Part shown: one piece after another, positions 7,525-16,014 of the stretch
Layout: the number at the start of each line of letters is the position of its first letter
Numbering within the stretch: position 1 is the first letter of the stretch
Source: Phytohabitans flavus
GTDB lineage: Bacteria; Actinomycetota; Actinomycetes; Mycobacteriales; Micromonosporaceae
DNA length: 64,000 bases
Direction of reading: 5' to 3'
NCBI RefSeq assembly: GCF_011764545.1
Contig: NZ_AP022870.1
Coordinates: forward strand, 3,022,001 to 3,086,000
Notes under the pieces: model-generated
The model's input: only the letters and a program-made list of their open reading frames with translations
What the model was told of the DNA's origin: nothing
The model's database searches: none
Position numbers and translations under genes: made by a program

Positions 7525-9494
7525 GCTGGCGCCGCGTCCGGACGCTCACTGTCGGGTTGGAGGGCGTACGGCACCGGGGCGCCGGGGATCAGCCACCGGG
7601 CGAGCACCGCGGCGGCGGGCAGGACCGCGAGCAGGACGCCGGGCTGGAACGACGCCGCCGTGCTGTACGGGTCCGCGCCGACGAGCGCGCGCAGCAGCAT
7701 GCCGGGCACGATCCCCGCGTAGAGCGCGACCGGGGCGAGGACGAACGGCGCCAGCACCGCGGCGACGGCCCAGCCGCCCCGGTGTGCCGCGCGGCCCGGC
7801 TCGGCCAGGGCGAGCGCCCCGGCGCCGACCGCGAAGAGTCCGGCGCCGGCCGCCCCGGCCAGGAGCATGACGCCCTGGCCGACCCCTGTGGCGGACGTGG
7901 CGAAGCCGGCGGCGGCGGTCGCGGCGGCGGGCACGACCGCGAGCCTGGCGGCGAGCGCGGGGCGGACGGGTCGACGGCGGGCCGCTGCCGCCGCGAACGC
8001 GGCCAGCACGACGAACATCGCGGGCACGACGCCGAGGACGACCGTGAGCCCCGCCGGGACCGCGATGTCCGGCCGGAGGTCGGCCTGGGCGACGAGGAGT
8101 GGTCCGCACGCGGCGGCCACCACCGCGGCCACGGCGAGTGACCGCCGTACGGCCGTCGCTTCCGTTGCGCCGAGGTGGGCGTGTGGACCGGGGACCCACC
8201 ACGCGAGCCCGGCGGCGATCACCGCGGCGGCGGCACCCGGGCCGATCGACAGCAGCACATCGTCCACGACGGCCTGGCGGGCGAGCACGAGCTGGGCGGC
8301 GAGCAGCCAACCGCCGACGAGGAACGCGGCGAGCGTGGCACCCCGGCGGCGGGCGGCGGCGACCCGTACGCCCAGGACCGCGAGGATCACCGCGGCCCAG
8401 CGCAGCTCGTCGCCGGTCTCGGGGGTCACCACCGACAGCGACCGCAGCAGCGAGGACGCGTACACCCAAGCGGCGAGCCCGACCACGACGGCGACGCACC
8501 CGACGGCGGCCGTGGTGCGGGCCGGCGCCCAGCCGGGCGAGTCCGCCGTTGGGATCCCGGCGGATACGCGCGAGCGAGCGGCGAGGCCGAAACCGTATGC
8601 GGTCACCATGGCGCCCAGGAGGAGCAGGGCGCCCACGAGGCTCTCCTCGGCGTTGATCTCGCCGATGCCGAACGGTCCGCGGTCGAAGCGGGTATCCATG
8701 ACGGTGGTGAGCGGGTCGAAGAACATGCCGTCGTAGTCCCGCCCCGGGGAGACCGCGCGACCCACGGTCCACGAGAGGACGGCCATCAGCGGCAGGCCGA
8801 ACGCCACGAGCGGGATCGCCGCGACCCAGCCCCGCCGGGCCGTAACCAGCAGGACGCCGGCGAGCAGCGGGGTCGTCAGCGCGACGAACACCAGCGAGGC
8901 GCCGACATAACCCTGCGGCAGGGTCGGCCCCGAGAACGCGAGCAGCGGCACGGTCCGGTAGGCGAGGTAGCCCAGCGCGGCACCGGTCGTGACGACGCCG
9001 GCGACGGCTACAGGGTTTGCCGTGGGCACCGTCGACCGCCGGCCGATCAGGTAGCACAGCGGCACGAACGCCCAGGCGAGCAGCATGCCCAGGGGCAGGT
9101 TCGGCGACGCGGAGAAGTCGGAGACCTGGTTGGACAGCGAGCGGCCGCTCTCGCTCACGTACCCGAAAAGGTTGAACCGCACCGGCCACAGGTGCATGAC
9201 GAGCAGGCTCAGCACCGCGAACACGGCGGCCGGGCGCAGCCGCGCACCGAACCCCGGCAGCAGCTCCCGCCAGCCGCGCAGCCCGCTGCCGTCGTCCGGC
9301 GCCGGGCTCAGCGCGAGGCTCAGCGCGAACGTGAACCGCCGCAGGCCGGATCCCGGCTCGTCGCGCAGCACCGCCAGCTCGGCCGTCCACTCACGACACT
9401 GCTCCTCCCGCAGTGCCGGCGGCCAGCGCCGCGCCGCGCTGTGCACCAGCGCTCCGACGAGGCCGTCGAGGGCGTGGCGCTCCCCCGCGCTCAT
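7521..9494 (-). CDS. Large polytopic membrane protein paired with PadR regulator
   Basis: A 657-residue hydrophobic protein of unknown function. A soluble head of about 85 residues (GLVGALVHSAARRWPPALREEQCREWTAEL) precedes many transmembrane stretches rich in Ala, Val and Leu. The head resembles short N-terminal domains found on actinobacterial membrane proteins encoded beside PadR regulators, but I cannot name the family. Its ATG overlaps the PadR stop (ATGA), so the two are co-expressed. This pairing suggests a membrane protein whose amount is set by a small-molecule- or stress-responsive repressor. It ends against hpnH with no space for a terminator. No catalytic motif is visible. Confidence 0.7.
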   Translation of the reverse strand: MSAGERHALDGLVGALVHSAARRWPPALREEQCREWTAELAVLRDEPGSGLRRFTFALSLALSPAPDDGSGLRGWRELLPGFGARLRPAAVFAVLSLLVMHLWPVRFNLFGYVSESGRSLSNQVSDFSASPNLPLGMLLAWAFVPLCYLIGRRSTVPTANPVAVAGVVTTGAALGYLAYRTVPLLAFSGPTLPQGYVGASLVFVALTTPLLAGVLLVTARRGWVAAIPLVAFGLPLMAVLSWTVGRAVSPGRDYDGMFFDPLTTVMDTRFDRGPFGIGEINAEESLVGALLLLGAMVTAYGFGLAARSRVSAGIPTADSPGWAPARTTAAVGCVAVVVGLAAWVYASSLLRSLSVVTPETGDELRWAAVILAVLGVRVAAARRRGATLAAFLVGGWLLAAQLVLARQAVVDDVLLSIGPGAAAAVIAAGLAWWVPGPHAHLGATEATAVRRSLAVAAVVAAACGPLLVAQADLRPDIAVPAGLTVVLGVVPAMFVVLAAFAAAAARRRPVRPALAARLAVVPAAATAAAGFATSATGVGQGVMLLAGAAGAGLFAVGAGALALAEPGRAAHRGGWAVAAVLAPFVLAPVALYAGIVPGMLLRALVGADPYSTAASFQPGVLLAVLPAAAVLARWLIPGAPVPYALQPDSERPDAAPA

Positions 9495-9853
9495 GCCGGA
9501 CCCGGATTCACACTCGGCCGCGGGGCCACGCGCCGCCCGCGGCCGCCGGTCGCGATGCCGAGCTTCTGGTACAGCTCGGCGACGCCCTCGCGGGCCACGA
9601 CGACGCCCTCCGGGGTGAGCCGGTAGTAGCGGCGGGCCGGCCGCGACGCGTCGGGGTCGGGCTGCTCCCACTCCGCCCGCACCCAGCCGGCGTCGCGCAG
9701 CCGGGCGAGGATCGGGTAGAGGGTGCCGCTGGGCATGTCGGTGGCCTTCATCAGGTCCAGGCCATACCGGTCGGCCGCCGGATCCTCCAGGAACGCGGCG
9801 AGCACCTTGGCCACGCCGGCGGTCACCCGCACCTCACCGGCCATGGACGTCAC
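9491..9853 (-). CDS. PadR family transcriptional regulator
   Basis: A 120-residue winged-helix repressor. The PadR domain shows the typical DRYGLDLMKATDMPSGTLYPILARL recognition-helix region (quoted here as DRYGLDLM and SGTLYPILARL) and the wing RRYYRLTPEG. The short C terminus places it in the compact PadR-s2 group. It is the first gene of a two-gene unit with the downstream membrane protein (ATGA overlap), the classical layout for PadR repressors that control their own operon. The likely start is GTG at 9853 with an in-frame ATG three codons later at 9844 as alternative. A candidate operator with ATGT/ACAT half-sites lies about 30 bases upstream. Confidence 0.9.
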   Translation of the reverse strand: MTSMAGEVRVTAGVAKVLAAFLEDPAADRYGLDLMKATDMPSGTLYPILARLRDAGWVRAEWEQPDPDASRPARRYYRLTPEGVVVAREGVAELYQKLGIATGGRGRRVAPRPSVNPGPA

Positions 9854-9882
9854 CCCGTCGAGGGCCGCTCCGTATCCGAGAC

Positions 9883-9899
9883 ATGTCGGTATTCTACAT
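9883..9899. promoter_or_regulatory. Candidate PadR operator (ATGT-N9-ACAT)
   Basis: The inverted half-sites ATGT (9883-9886) and ACAT (9896-9899) are separated by nine bases. They lie 30-46 bases upstream of the padR start and overlap a TAGAAT sequence on the minus strand that could serve as its -10 box. Known PadR operators are ATGT-N8-ACAT-type dyads, so the extra base is a caveat. The position suggests autorepression. Confidence 0.45.
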
Positions 9900-10032
9900 A
9901 GCCCCTTGACGTTCGCCAGCCCCCTCTTCCCGGTGACGCCTCGGCCCGCCGGGCCGGCTCCGGCGCGTCGTGGAAGCGCGCCGGGTGCGCAATTCGCCCC
10001 GGCCTGCCGGTCGCGGAAAATAGCCTGGGCGG

Positions 10033-11388
10033 ATGGGCCGGGTAGGGATGCTGGCCAGGCAGACCCCGGCCGGGCGGGAGCGGTACGTCGACTTCCTGCG
10101 CGCGCTGGCCATCTGCCTCGTGGTGCTGGGCCACTGGCTGGTCACCGTCATCGCGTACGGCGCCTCCGGGAAGGTCACCGGCTTCAACGCGCTGGTCGAC
10201 CTCGTCTGGGCCCGGCCGCTGACCTGGCTGTTCCAGGTGATCCCGGTGTTCTTCCTGGTCGGCGGCTTCGCCAACGCCGCCTCGCTGACCAGCGGCCGGG
10301 CCCGCGGGACTACCGCCACGCAGTGGCTGCTGGACCGCAGCGGCCGACTGGTCCGCCCCACCACAGTGCTGGTGGTCATCCTCGCGGTGGGCGCCGCGGT
10401 GGGGTCGCTGGCCGGCGCGGACCGGGTCGAGATCCGTACGGTCGTGCAGTTCGCGACGATCCCGCTGTGGTTCCTCATCGCCTATTTCGCGGTGGTGGCG
10501 CTCACGCCGGTCATGTACCGGCTGCACCAGCGCTTCGGGTTCGCCGTCGTCGCGGTGCTGGTGGTGCTCGTCGCCCTGGGTGACGTCGCGCGCCTGGTCC
10601 ACCACGGCGCGCTGGCCGGGGGCGGCTACATCTTCGGGTGGCTCGCCCTCCACCAGGTCGGGTTCGCCTGGTACGACTCCCACGCCGGTGAGACCAGAAA
10701 GGTCCGCCGGCTTCCGATGAACCGGACTGCCGCCGTCCTCATTCTCGTCGTCGGCGCCGCCGCAGTATCGCTGCTCACCTTCGCCGGCCCGTACCAGGTC
10801 AGCATGATCAACATTCCGGGCGAACACCTGCACAACACGTCGCCGCCCACGCTGGCGCTGCTCGCCCTCGCCGCCGCCCAGCTCGGGCTCATCCTGCTGC
10901 TCCGCGAGCCCGCCGAACGGATGGTGCACCGGCCCGGCCCGTGGCGTGCGGTGGTCGCCATGAACGCGGTCGTCCTCACCGTCTTCCTGTGGCACATGAG
11001 CGCCGTGGTGCTGCTCGTCGGCGTGTTGAACCTCGCCCACTGGCTGCCCCCGACCTCGGTCGGGACCGGTACGTGGTGGGCGTGGCGGGTGCCCTGGCTG
11101 CTCGTGCTGGCCGTGATCCTGGCCGGACTGACCGCGATCTTCGGGCGGGTCGAGGCCCGCGCCACCCATCCGCCCTCGGGGCAACGAGCCGGGTGGCCCG
11201 CGCCCACCCTCCGTACCGTCCTGACGGTCGCCGGCTACGCCGGTGTGGTGGCGGGCCTGGCCATCAACAGCGCCGCGTCGAGGTCCACCCCCGAACCGCT
11301 CGGCCTACCGCTCGCCGCGCTTGTCGCCTACCTGGCCGGCGCGGCAATCCTGCGCCTGCTGAGATCGGGCAAGCCCCGCCGACCGTAA
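10033..11388 (+). CDS. Membrane acyltransferase (acyltransferase 3 family)
   Basis: A 451-residue polytopic protein of the acyltransferase-3 / OafA-like family. The N-terminal signature RYVDFLRALAICLVVLGHW carries the Arg and His residues conserved in the family's first transmembrane segment, and QVIPVFFLVGGF matches its second motif. About ten hydrophobic segments follow. Such enzymes move acyl groups onto sugars, lipids or peptidoglycan at the membrane; the substrate here cannot be told. The gene is divergent from padR with 179 bases between them and has no obvious functional neighbour. A hairpin at 11420-11440 probably ends the transcript. Confidence 0.85.
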   Translation: MGRVGMLARQTPAGRERYVDFLRALAICLVVLGHWLVTVIAYGASGKVTGFNALVDLVWARPLTWLFQVIPVFFLVGGFANAASLTSGRARGTTATQWLLDRSGRLVRPTTVLVVILAVGAAVGSLAGADRVEIRTVVQFATIPLWFLIAYFAVVALTPVMYRLHQRFGFAVVAVLVVLVALGDVARLVHHGALAGGGYIFGWLALHQVGFAWYDSHAGETRKVRRLPMNRTAAVLILVVGAAAVSLLTFAGPYQVSMINIPGEHLHNTSPPTLALLALAAAQLGLILLLREPAERMVHRPGPWRAVVAMNAVVLTVFLWHMSAVVLLVGVLNLAHWLPPTSVGTGTWWAWRVPWLLVLAVILAGLTAIFGRVEARATHPPSGQRAGWPAPTLRTVLTVAGYAGVVAGLAINSAASRSTPEPLGLPLAALVAYLAGAAILRLLRSGKPRRP

Positions 11389-11419
11389 CGGCCTCTTGTT
11401 TGGCACTGAACCGGGATGA

Positions 11420-11440
11420 CCACTGGCGACCGGCCAGTGG
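11420..11440 (+). terminator. Hairpin, likely terminator
   Basis: An 8-bp perfect stem (CCACTGGC / GCCAGTGG) with a 5-base loop sits 31 bases after the acyltransferase stop and 42 bases before the next gene. There is no T-run, which is common for actinobacterial terminators. Confidence 0.5.
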
Positions 11441-11481
11441 ATCATGGTGCTGAGGTCAGGACGTGTGGCGAAGGGTGAGCG

Positions 11482-13317
11482 ATGACCACGATCGACCTGC
11501 TGATCGAAATCGGACTACCGGCCGTCAGCCTCGGGGTCTGGATACTCGCCAACACAGCCGCCCGGATCTACACCCGCCCAGCCGCCGTCGCACCGGCGCC
11601 GGCGACGATGGATTTCCCGGGCCCGGAGTCTCCGGCCGTGGTCGGCCTGATCGCGGACGGGTGGCGGATCAGCACCGGCGACGCCGCCGCGGCCACCCTG
11701 CTCGACCTGGCCGCACGCGGGTACGTCGAGCTGCGCCAGAACAGCGCCGACGCCCGCCACACCACCGTGCACCTCACTCGCCGTGAGCCCGGCGACCTGA
11801 ACGAGTACGAGCTACAGGTCTACAACTGGGTCGCGCAGCGGTCGACGAACGGGGTCGTACCGCTGACCGCCCTTGCCTTCACCGACGCCGGCCGTTACGC
11901 CACCTGGGCGCGGCGGGTCAACCGGTACGTGGTCGAGGAGGCCCAGCGCCTCGGGCTTTCCCGCCCCCGCTACTCGCGGGCGATGATCGCCGCGCTCGTC
12001 GTGCTCGCCGGCCTGGTAGCGGCGGGCATCGCGGTGAGCGCCATGCACGTCGCGGTCCGGCTCGGCGACCCGGCGGAGCGCACCGGGCAGTACCTCTCGG
12101 GGCTCGGCGCCTGGGTCATGGCCTTCGCGATCATCAGCGCCGGCGCGCGGAGCAAGGGCGGCCAGCGGGACACCACCGCGGGGCGGGCCGCCGCCGCGCG
12201 CTGGCTCGGCGTACGGGAGTGGCTGGCCGGGCACGAGTCGTTCGCCGACCTGCCGCCCTCGGCCGTCGCGGTCTGGCACCGGTACCTCGCGTACGGCGTC
12301 GCGCTCGGCAAGAGCCGGGTGGCGTCGGAGGTCATCGACCTCGGGATGTCGGACCACCGGCGGATCTGGTCGTCGTACACCGGCCGGTGGCGGCAGGTCG
12401 ACGTCAGCTATCCCCGGTACGGGCTGCGGGTCGGGCAGGCGCTGGGCTGGCCGATCGGCCACGTGATCATCACCGCCTGGATCGGCATACCAATGCTCGT
12501 GTACGGCCGTGAGGTGTCCGCCGCGTTCCAGCTCTTCGGGCTCGCCCTGCTCACCTACGGTGCGTACCTCGTCGTGCGGGTGACCGTCGCGCTCGCCACA
12601 CCGGTGTCCGTCACGGGCCAGGTGATCTGGCGCGGGACCTGGAAGACGAAGCAGGTGGGCGGCGGCGACAGCGAGCCCAGCCGGACGGTCCCCGCGAACT
12701 ACCACCTGGTCATCGACGACGGCCACAGCGACCGGACCCGGGCCTGGATCCTGCCGGCCGAGCTCGCGGACGGGTTCCGCATCGGGGACGTGGTCACCGC
12801 GAAAGCGCGGCTCTGGACCCGCCGGGTCGTCAAGGTCACGCAGCTACGCGCGGAGCGGCGCGGCCCGCACGACGACCTGCCGGAGACCGGCGAGGTGGTG
12901 GCGCGCGCGACGGTCCGAACCCGCGCCGTTCCCCCGCCGCAACAACTGCTCACCACCGCCGAGGTCGGCCAGGCATTCGGGCAGGCGGTGACCGTGGAGT
13001 TCAAGCGTGCGTCGAAGGACAACCCGGTGCGCACGGCCGAGTTCAGGGACGGCAGCGGCCGCAACATCCTCAACGTCGAGGTCTTGGAGGGCGCACCGGG
13101 CGACATGACCATCGGCATGAGCCGGATGATGGACAAGCCCCTGCCCGGGATCGCCGACCAGGCCTACGCCGGCACCAACCGCCTCGTCGGCCGCCGCGGC
13201 GGCGTCACGGTGATCCTCCGGCTCAAGGGCCACGCCAAAGGCAACGACCCGGCCCGCCTCTCCGGCCTGCTCGTCACCGCCCTCAGCCGCCTACAGACCA
13301 CCGCTCCGATCACGTAG
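11482..13317 (+). CDS. DUF2207-like membrane protein
   Basis: A 611-residue protein with an N-terminal hydrophobic helix, a soluble region that starts with a winged-helix-like stretch (IADGWRISTGDAAAATLLDLAARGYVEL), and two pairs of membrane segments near residues 165-215 and 325-375. The early part resembles the C-terminal region of DUF2207 membrane proteins, where the same phrase about thinning out data types by row is followed by a winged helix. The C-terminal third (from about residue 400) is soluble beta-rich and resembles actinobacterial hypothetical domains. No enzyme motif is visible. It stands alone between two hairpin-bearing gaps. The function is unknown. Confidence 0.6.
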   Translation: MTTIDLLIEIGLPAVSLGVWILANTAARIYTRPAAVAPAPATMDFPGPESPAVVGLIADGWRISTGDAAAATLLDLAARGYVELRQNSADARHTTVHLTRREPGDLNEYELQVYNWVAQRSTNGVVPLTALAFTDAGRYATWARRVNRYVVEEAQRLGLSRPRYSRAMIAALVVLAGLVAAGIAVSAMHVAVRLGDPAERTGQYLSGLGAWVMAFAIISAGARSKGGQRDTTAGRAAAARWLGVREWLAGHESFADLPPSAVAVWHRYLAYGVALGKSRVASEVIDLGMSDHRRIWSSYTGRWRQVDVSYPRYGLRVGQALGWPIGHVIITAWIGIPMLVYGREVSAAFQLFGLALLTYGAYLVVRVTVALATPVSVTGQVIWRGTWKTKQVGGGDSEPSRTVPANYHLVIDDGHSDRTRAWILPAELADGFRIGDVVTAKARLWTRRVVKVTQLRAERRGPHDDLPETGEVVARATVRTRAVPPPQQLLTTAEVGQAFGQAVTVEFKRASKDNPVRTAEFRDGSGRNILNVEVLEGAPGDMTIGMSRMMDKPLPGIADQAYAGTNRLVGRRGGVTVILRLKGHAKGNDPARLSGLLVTALSRLQTTAPIT

Positions 13318-13349
13318 AGACCTTCGGGAGTCGGGGCCGTCTGGGTCCG

Positions 13350-13461
13350 TCCACAATGGTGAGTGCCGGCTCACAGCTTGATGAAAGATATGAGCTACCG
13401 CGACGCCCGCGGTGGTCCGGACCACAACGGACATCGCGGTAGCTCAAATGTCCATTGTGGA
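13350..13461. repeat. Large nested palindrome in the 365-base gap before the SPW gene
   Basis: The outer arms TCCACAATGG (13350-13359) and CCATTGTGGA (13452-13461) are perfect complements. Inside them lies a 56-bp, loop-free near-palindrome (13391-13446) whose halves begin TGAGCTACCGCGA and end TCGCGGTAGCTCA, with 4 mismatches in 28 pairs. A half-copy occurs at 51224. The architecture fits a small non-autonomous palindromic repeat. The rest of the gap (13318-13349 and 13462-13682) holds no convincing gene, only the promoter and GGAGGTG ribosome binding site of the next gene. Confidence 0.8.
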
Positions 13462-13682
13462 ACAGCTCACCGCGAGGCGGCGGGGCCCCACCCCGCAGAG
13501 GTAGTACGGATGCCATCCGGACAGGCGGCGGAAGACCGGACGGACACGACGGGGCGGACGCGACGTGACGCGGACGCCCGTATCGCCCGGAAAAATCCGG
13601 CTATGAACGGTGTTGTGCGGCCCGTGCTCGGGTAGCTGACACAAGACCGCAGAAAGCTAGCCGCTTACTGGAGGTGAGTGAA

Positions 13683-14282
13683 ATGGCTAGCATGTCGCGC
13701 TACGACACGGGCATGCAAGACCACCCGGACGTAGCCGAGATGCGGGACCGATACGAACGCATGACCGACAGCAGTCCGGCGTCGATAGTTGACGGGCTTG
13801 TACTGCTTGCGGGTGCGTGGCTGGCGATCTCTCCATGGGTCGTCCACTTCGATACCACCACGCCGGACCTGCGGATCAGTAACCTGATCCTCGGCCTGAT
13901 CGTGGCGGCCATCGGACTTGGCCTCACCATCGTGCCTCGACGGATATTCCGGCTTAGCTGGGCGGTATTCGTCATCGGCGCGTGGGTTGTCGTATCGCCC
14001 TGGGTGATCCAGCAGTCCTCTGTTCCAGTGGGGAACTGGCTCAACAACGTCATCACCGGTGGCGTGACCGCCCTGCTCGGTATCGCCGCGGCCGTCATGA
14101 TGGCCGCGTCGCGCCTGCAGAGCCGACCGCAGACCAGCGGTCGGCGGTACGAGGGCGCTCCGCGCTCTCAGGCGGGCCCGCGCTACGAGTCTGCCCAGCG
14201 CACCTCTGAGGCTGGTCAGCCCACTGCGGCTGGACAGCGCTCCGAGGCTGGTCAGCGAGCAGAGGCCGGCCAGCGGCGTTGA
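13683..14282 (+). CDS. SPW-repeat membrane protein
   Basis: A 199-residue membrane protein with two SPW-repeat modules. Each has a helix pair ending in the diagnostic motif: LAGAWLAISPWVVHF near residue 45 and IGAWVVVSPWVIQQ near residue 102. Four transmembrane helices are expected. The C-terminal 60 residues are polar and repetitive, with short SEAGQ/AEAGQR units, and probably disordered. The family is of unknown function and often a vitamin-like small membrane protein in actinobacteria and proteobacteria. ATG 13683 is preferred over the in-frame GTG at 13674 because GGAGGTG (13670-13676) is a perfect ribosome binding site for it. A strong hairpin follows. Confidence 0.85.
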   Translation: MASMSRYDTGMQDHPDVAEMRDRYERMTDSSPASIVDGLVLLAGAWLAISPWVVHFDTTTPDLRISNLILGLIVAAIGLGLTIVPRRIFRLSWAVFVIGAWVVVSPWVIQQSSVPVGNWLNNVITGGVTALLGIAAAVMMAASRLQSRPQTSGRRYEGAPRSQAGPRYESAQRTSEAGQPTAAGQRSEAGQRAEAGQRR

Positions 14283-14291
14283 CCGGTGGCC

Positions 14292-14325
14292 GCGGGGAGG
14301 CGGTGTACCACAGCCGCCTCCCCGC
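14292..14325. terminator. Bidirectional terminator
   Basis: A perfect 12-bp stem (GCGGGGAGGCGG / CCGCCTCCCCGC) with a 10-base loop lies between two convergent genes, 9 bases after the SPW stop and 31 bases from the end of the opposite-strand hydroxylase. It can terminate both. Confidence 0.85.
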
Positions 14326-14356
14326 AAGCCCACCGTCCCGCGACCTGCCCGCTGCC

Positions 14357-15979
14357 TTACCCCCACAGGGCAGCGAGCAGGTCACGGCGAAGGTGGTCGA
14401 TGTGACCCGCGGCTCCGGTGCCGTAGACGAACCGGTCCGGGCGCAGGATCACGAGCTGGCTGCGATGGTGGTGCAGCCATTCGGTGACGGCGCCGGTCGC
14501 GTCCACCACGTCGATGTGCTCGACCGCATCGCCGAGCCGGCCGAAGGGCAGGCTCTCCGGGTCGGTACCGCTCGGATGCACCGTGACGAACCGGACCGGC
14601 AGGCCGCGCCACGGGGCACCGAACGCGCCGGGTGGGCCGAGGACGGCGAACCCGGCGCCCAGCTCCTCGTCGAGCAGGTGCGGGTCGGGACGTTTCGCGC
14701 TCGCGACGTACGGCTGGGGAAACATCGTGCCGACCGGGTCGCGCCGGCGCCCGCCCGCCATGAGCCCGCGCTGGTACGCCGGCACCGGCTTGAACTCGAA
14801 GTGACGCACGAAGCGCCGTACCCGGGGAATCGCCTGCACCGCGCGCAGCGCGGAGTCCCGCGCCCAGGCGGCGAACCGGTTGCGGGCCAGGAACACCCGT
14901 CCGAGCCGGACGCTCGTCTGGGCCATCGCCACGGTGTGCGGGCGGCGTTCGGTCTCGTACGTGTCGAGCAGGCGCGCGTCCGCGCCACCGGAGAGCACCA
15001 GCGCCAGCTTCCAGGAGAGGTTGGCGGCGTCGCGCAGGCCACTGCACAGGCCCTGCCCCATGAACGGCGGCATCTGGTGCGCCGCGTCGCCGAGCAGGAA
15101 GACCCGCTCGTGCCGCCAGCGCTGGGCGATCAGGTGGTGGAAAACGTAGGTAGCGGCCCGGGTGACGGTGAACCCAGCCGGGTCCACGTAGGGCTCGAGG
15201 AGCGGTGTGACCGCCTGCGGCCGCGAGAAGGTCTCCTCGGTCTCGCCAGGGCGGAGCATGAACTCCATGCGGTAGCTGCCGCGCGCCCCCGGCGACACGA
15301 AGGCGGGCCGCTGCCAGTCGCAGACGAACGTGGTGTGCGGCACCCGTACCGCATCCGGTACGACGTCGCCGGAGACGGCCAGCCACGGCTCGGCGTAGCT
15401 GGCGCCGTCGAGCGGGATGCCGGTCGCCTGGCGGGTGGTGCTGCGGGCGCCGTCGCAGCCGAGGACGTACCGCGCTCGCACCGTCCAGCTCTCTCCCGTG
15501 CGCACACCGCGCAGGGTCAGCGTGACCCACTCGTCGTCCTGCCGCAGGCTGACCAGCTCGGTACCCTGGCGGAACTCGACGTGCGCGAACCGGTCCAGGC
15601 CCCGGCGCAGGGTCTGCTCCAGCAGCGGCTGGTCGAAGAAGTGCAGTGGGCGGTGCCCGTAGCCGAAGTCGATCTCGGAGAGGGCGACGCTGGCGAAGAC
15701 GCGCCCTGCCCGGTTGACGTACTCCACAAGGGACGGCGGGTACGTGTCCCGGCTGATCTGCTCCAGCAGCCCCGCCTGCTGGTAGATGCGCAGCGCCTCG
15801 TCGTCGCAGGAGAAGGCGCGGGGCTGGCCGTGCGCTGCCTCGCTGCGCTCGACGACAAGCGTGCTGATACCGCGTACGCCGAGCAGGTTGGCGGTCAGCG
15901 CGCCGACCGGGCCGCACCCGATCACCGCGACGTCGACCTGCCGGACCGGTTCGCCGGCCGGCGGCGGAGCTGTGGGCAT
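14357..15979 (-). CDS. FAD-dependent aromatic hydroxylase (MhpA-like)
   Basis: A 540-residue class A flavoprotein monooxygenase. The FAD Rossmann motif (VAVIGCGPVGALTANLLG, residues 17-34), the DG motif (YVLGCDGARSTTR) and the second FAD motif (VFLLGDAAHQMPPFMGQG) are all intact. The length and the C-terminal thioredoxin-like tail match 3-(3-hydroxyphenyl)propionate hydroxylases and polyketide tailoring hydroxylases; either role is possible because no pathway neighbours are present. The ATG at 15979 follows an AGAGGA ribosome binding site. The adjacent giant regulator is on the same strand, 35 bases upstream, so co-transcription or direct control is likely. Confidence 0.85.
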   Translation of the reverse strand: MPTAPPPAGEPVRQVDVAVIGCGPVGALTANLLGVRGISTLVVERSEAAHGQPRAFSCDDEALRIYQQAGLLEQISRDTYPPSLVEYVNRAGRVFASVALSEIDFGYGHRPLHFFDQPLLEQTLRRGLDRFAHVEFRQGTELVSLRQDDEWVTLTLRGVRTGESWTVRARYVLGCDGARSTTRQATGIPLDGASYAEPWLAVSGDVVPDAVRVPHTTFVCDWQRPAFVSPGARGSYRMEFMLRPGETEETFSRPQAVTPLLEPYVDPAGFTVTRAATYVFHHLIAQRWRHERVFLLGDAAHQMPPFMGQGLCSGLRDAANLSWKLALVLSGGADARLLDTYETERRPHTVAMAQTSVRLGRVFLARNRFAAWARDSALRAVQAIPRVRRFVRHFEFKPVPAYQRGLMAGGRRRDPVGTMFPQPYVASAKRPDPHLLDEELGAGFAVLGPPGAFGAPWRGLPVRFVTVHPSGTDPESLPFGRLGDAVEHIDVVDATGAVTEWLHHHRSQLVILRPDRFVYGTGAAGHIDHLRRDLLAALWG

Positions 15980-16014
15980 GGTGGTGTCCTCTCGACGTGG
16001 GCACCACCACCACA

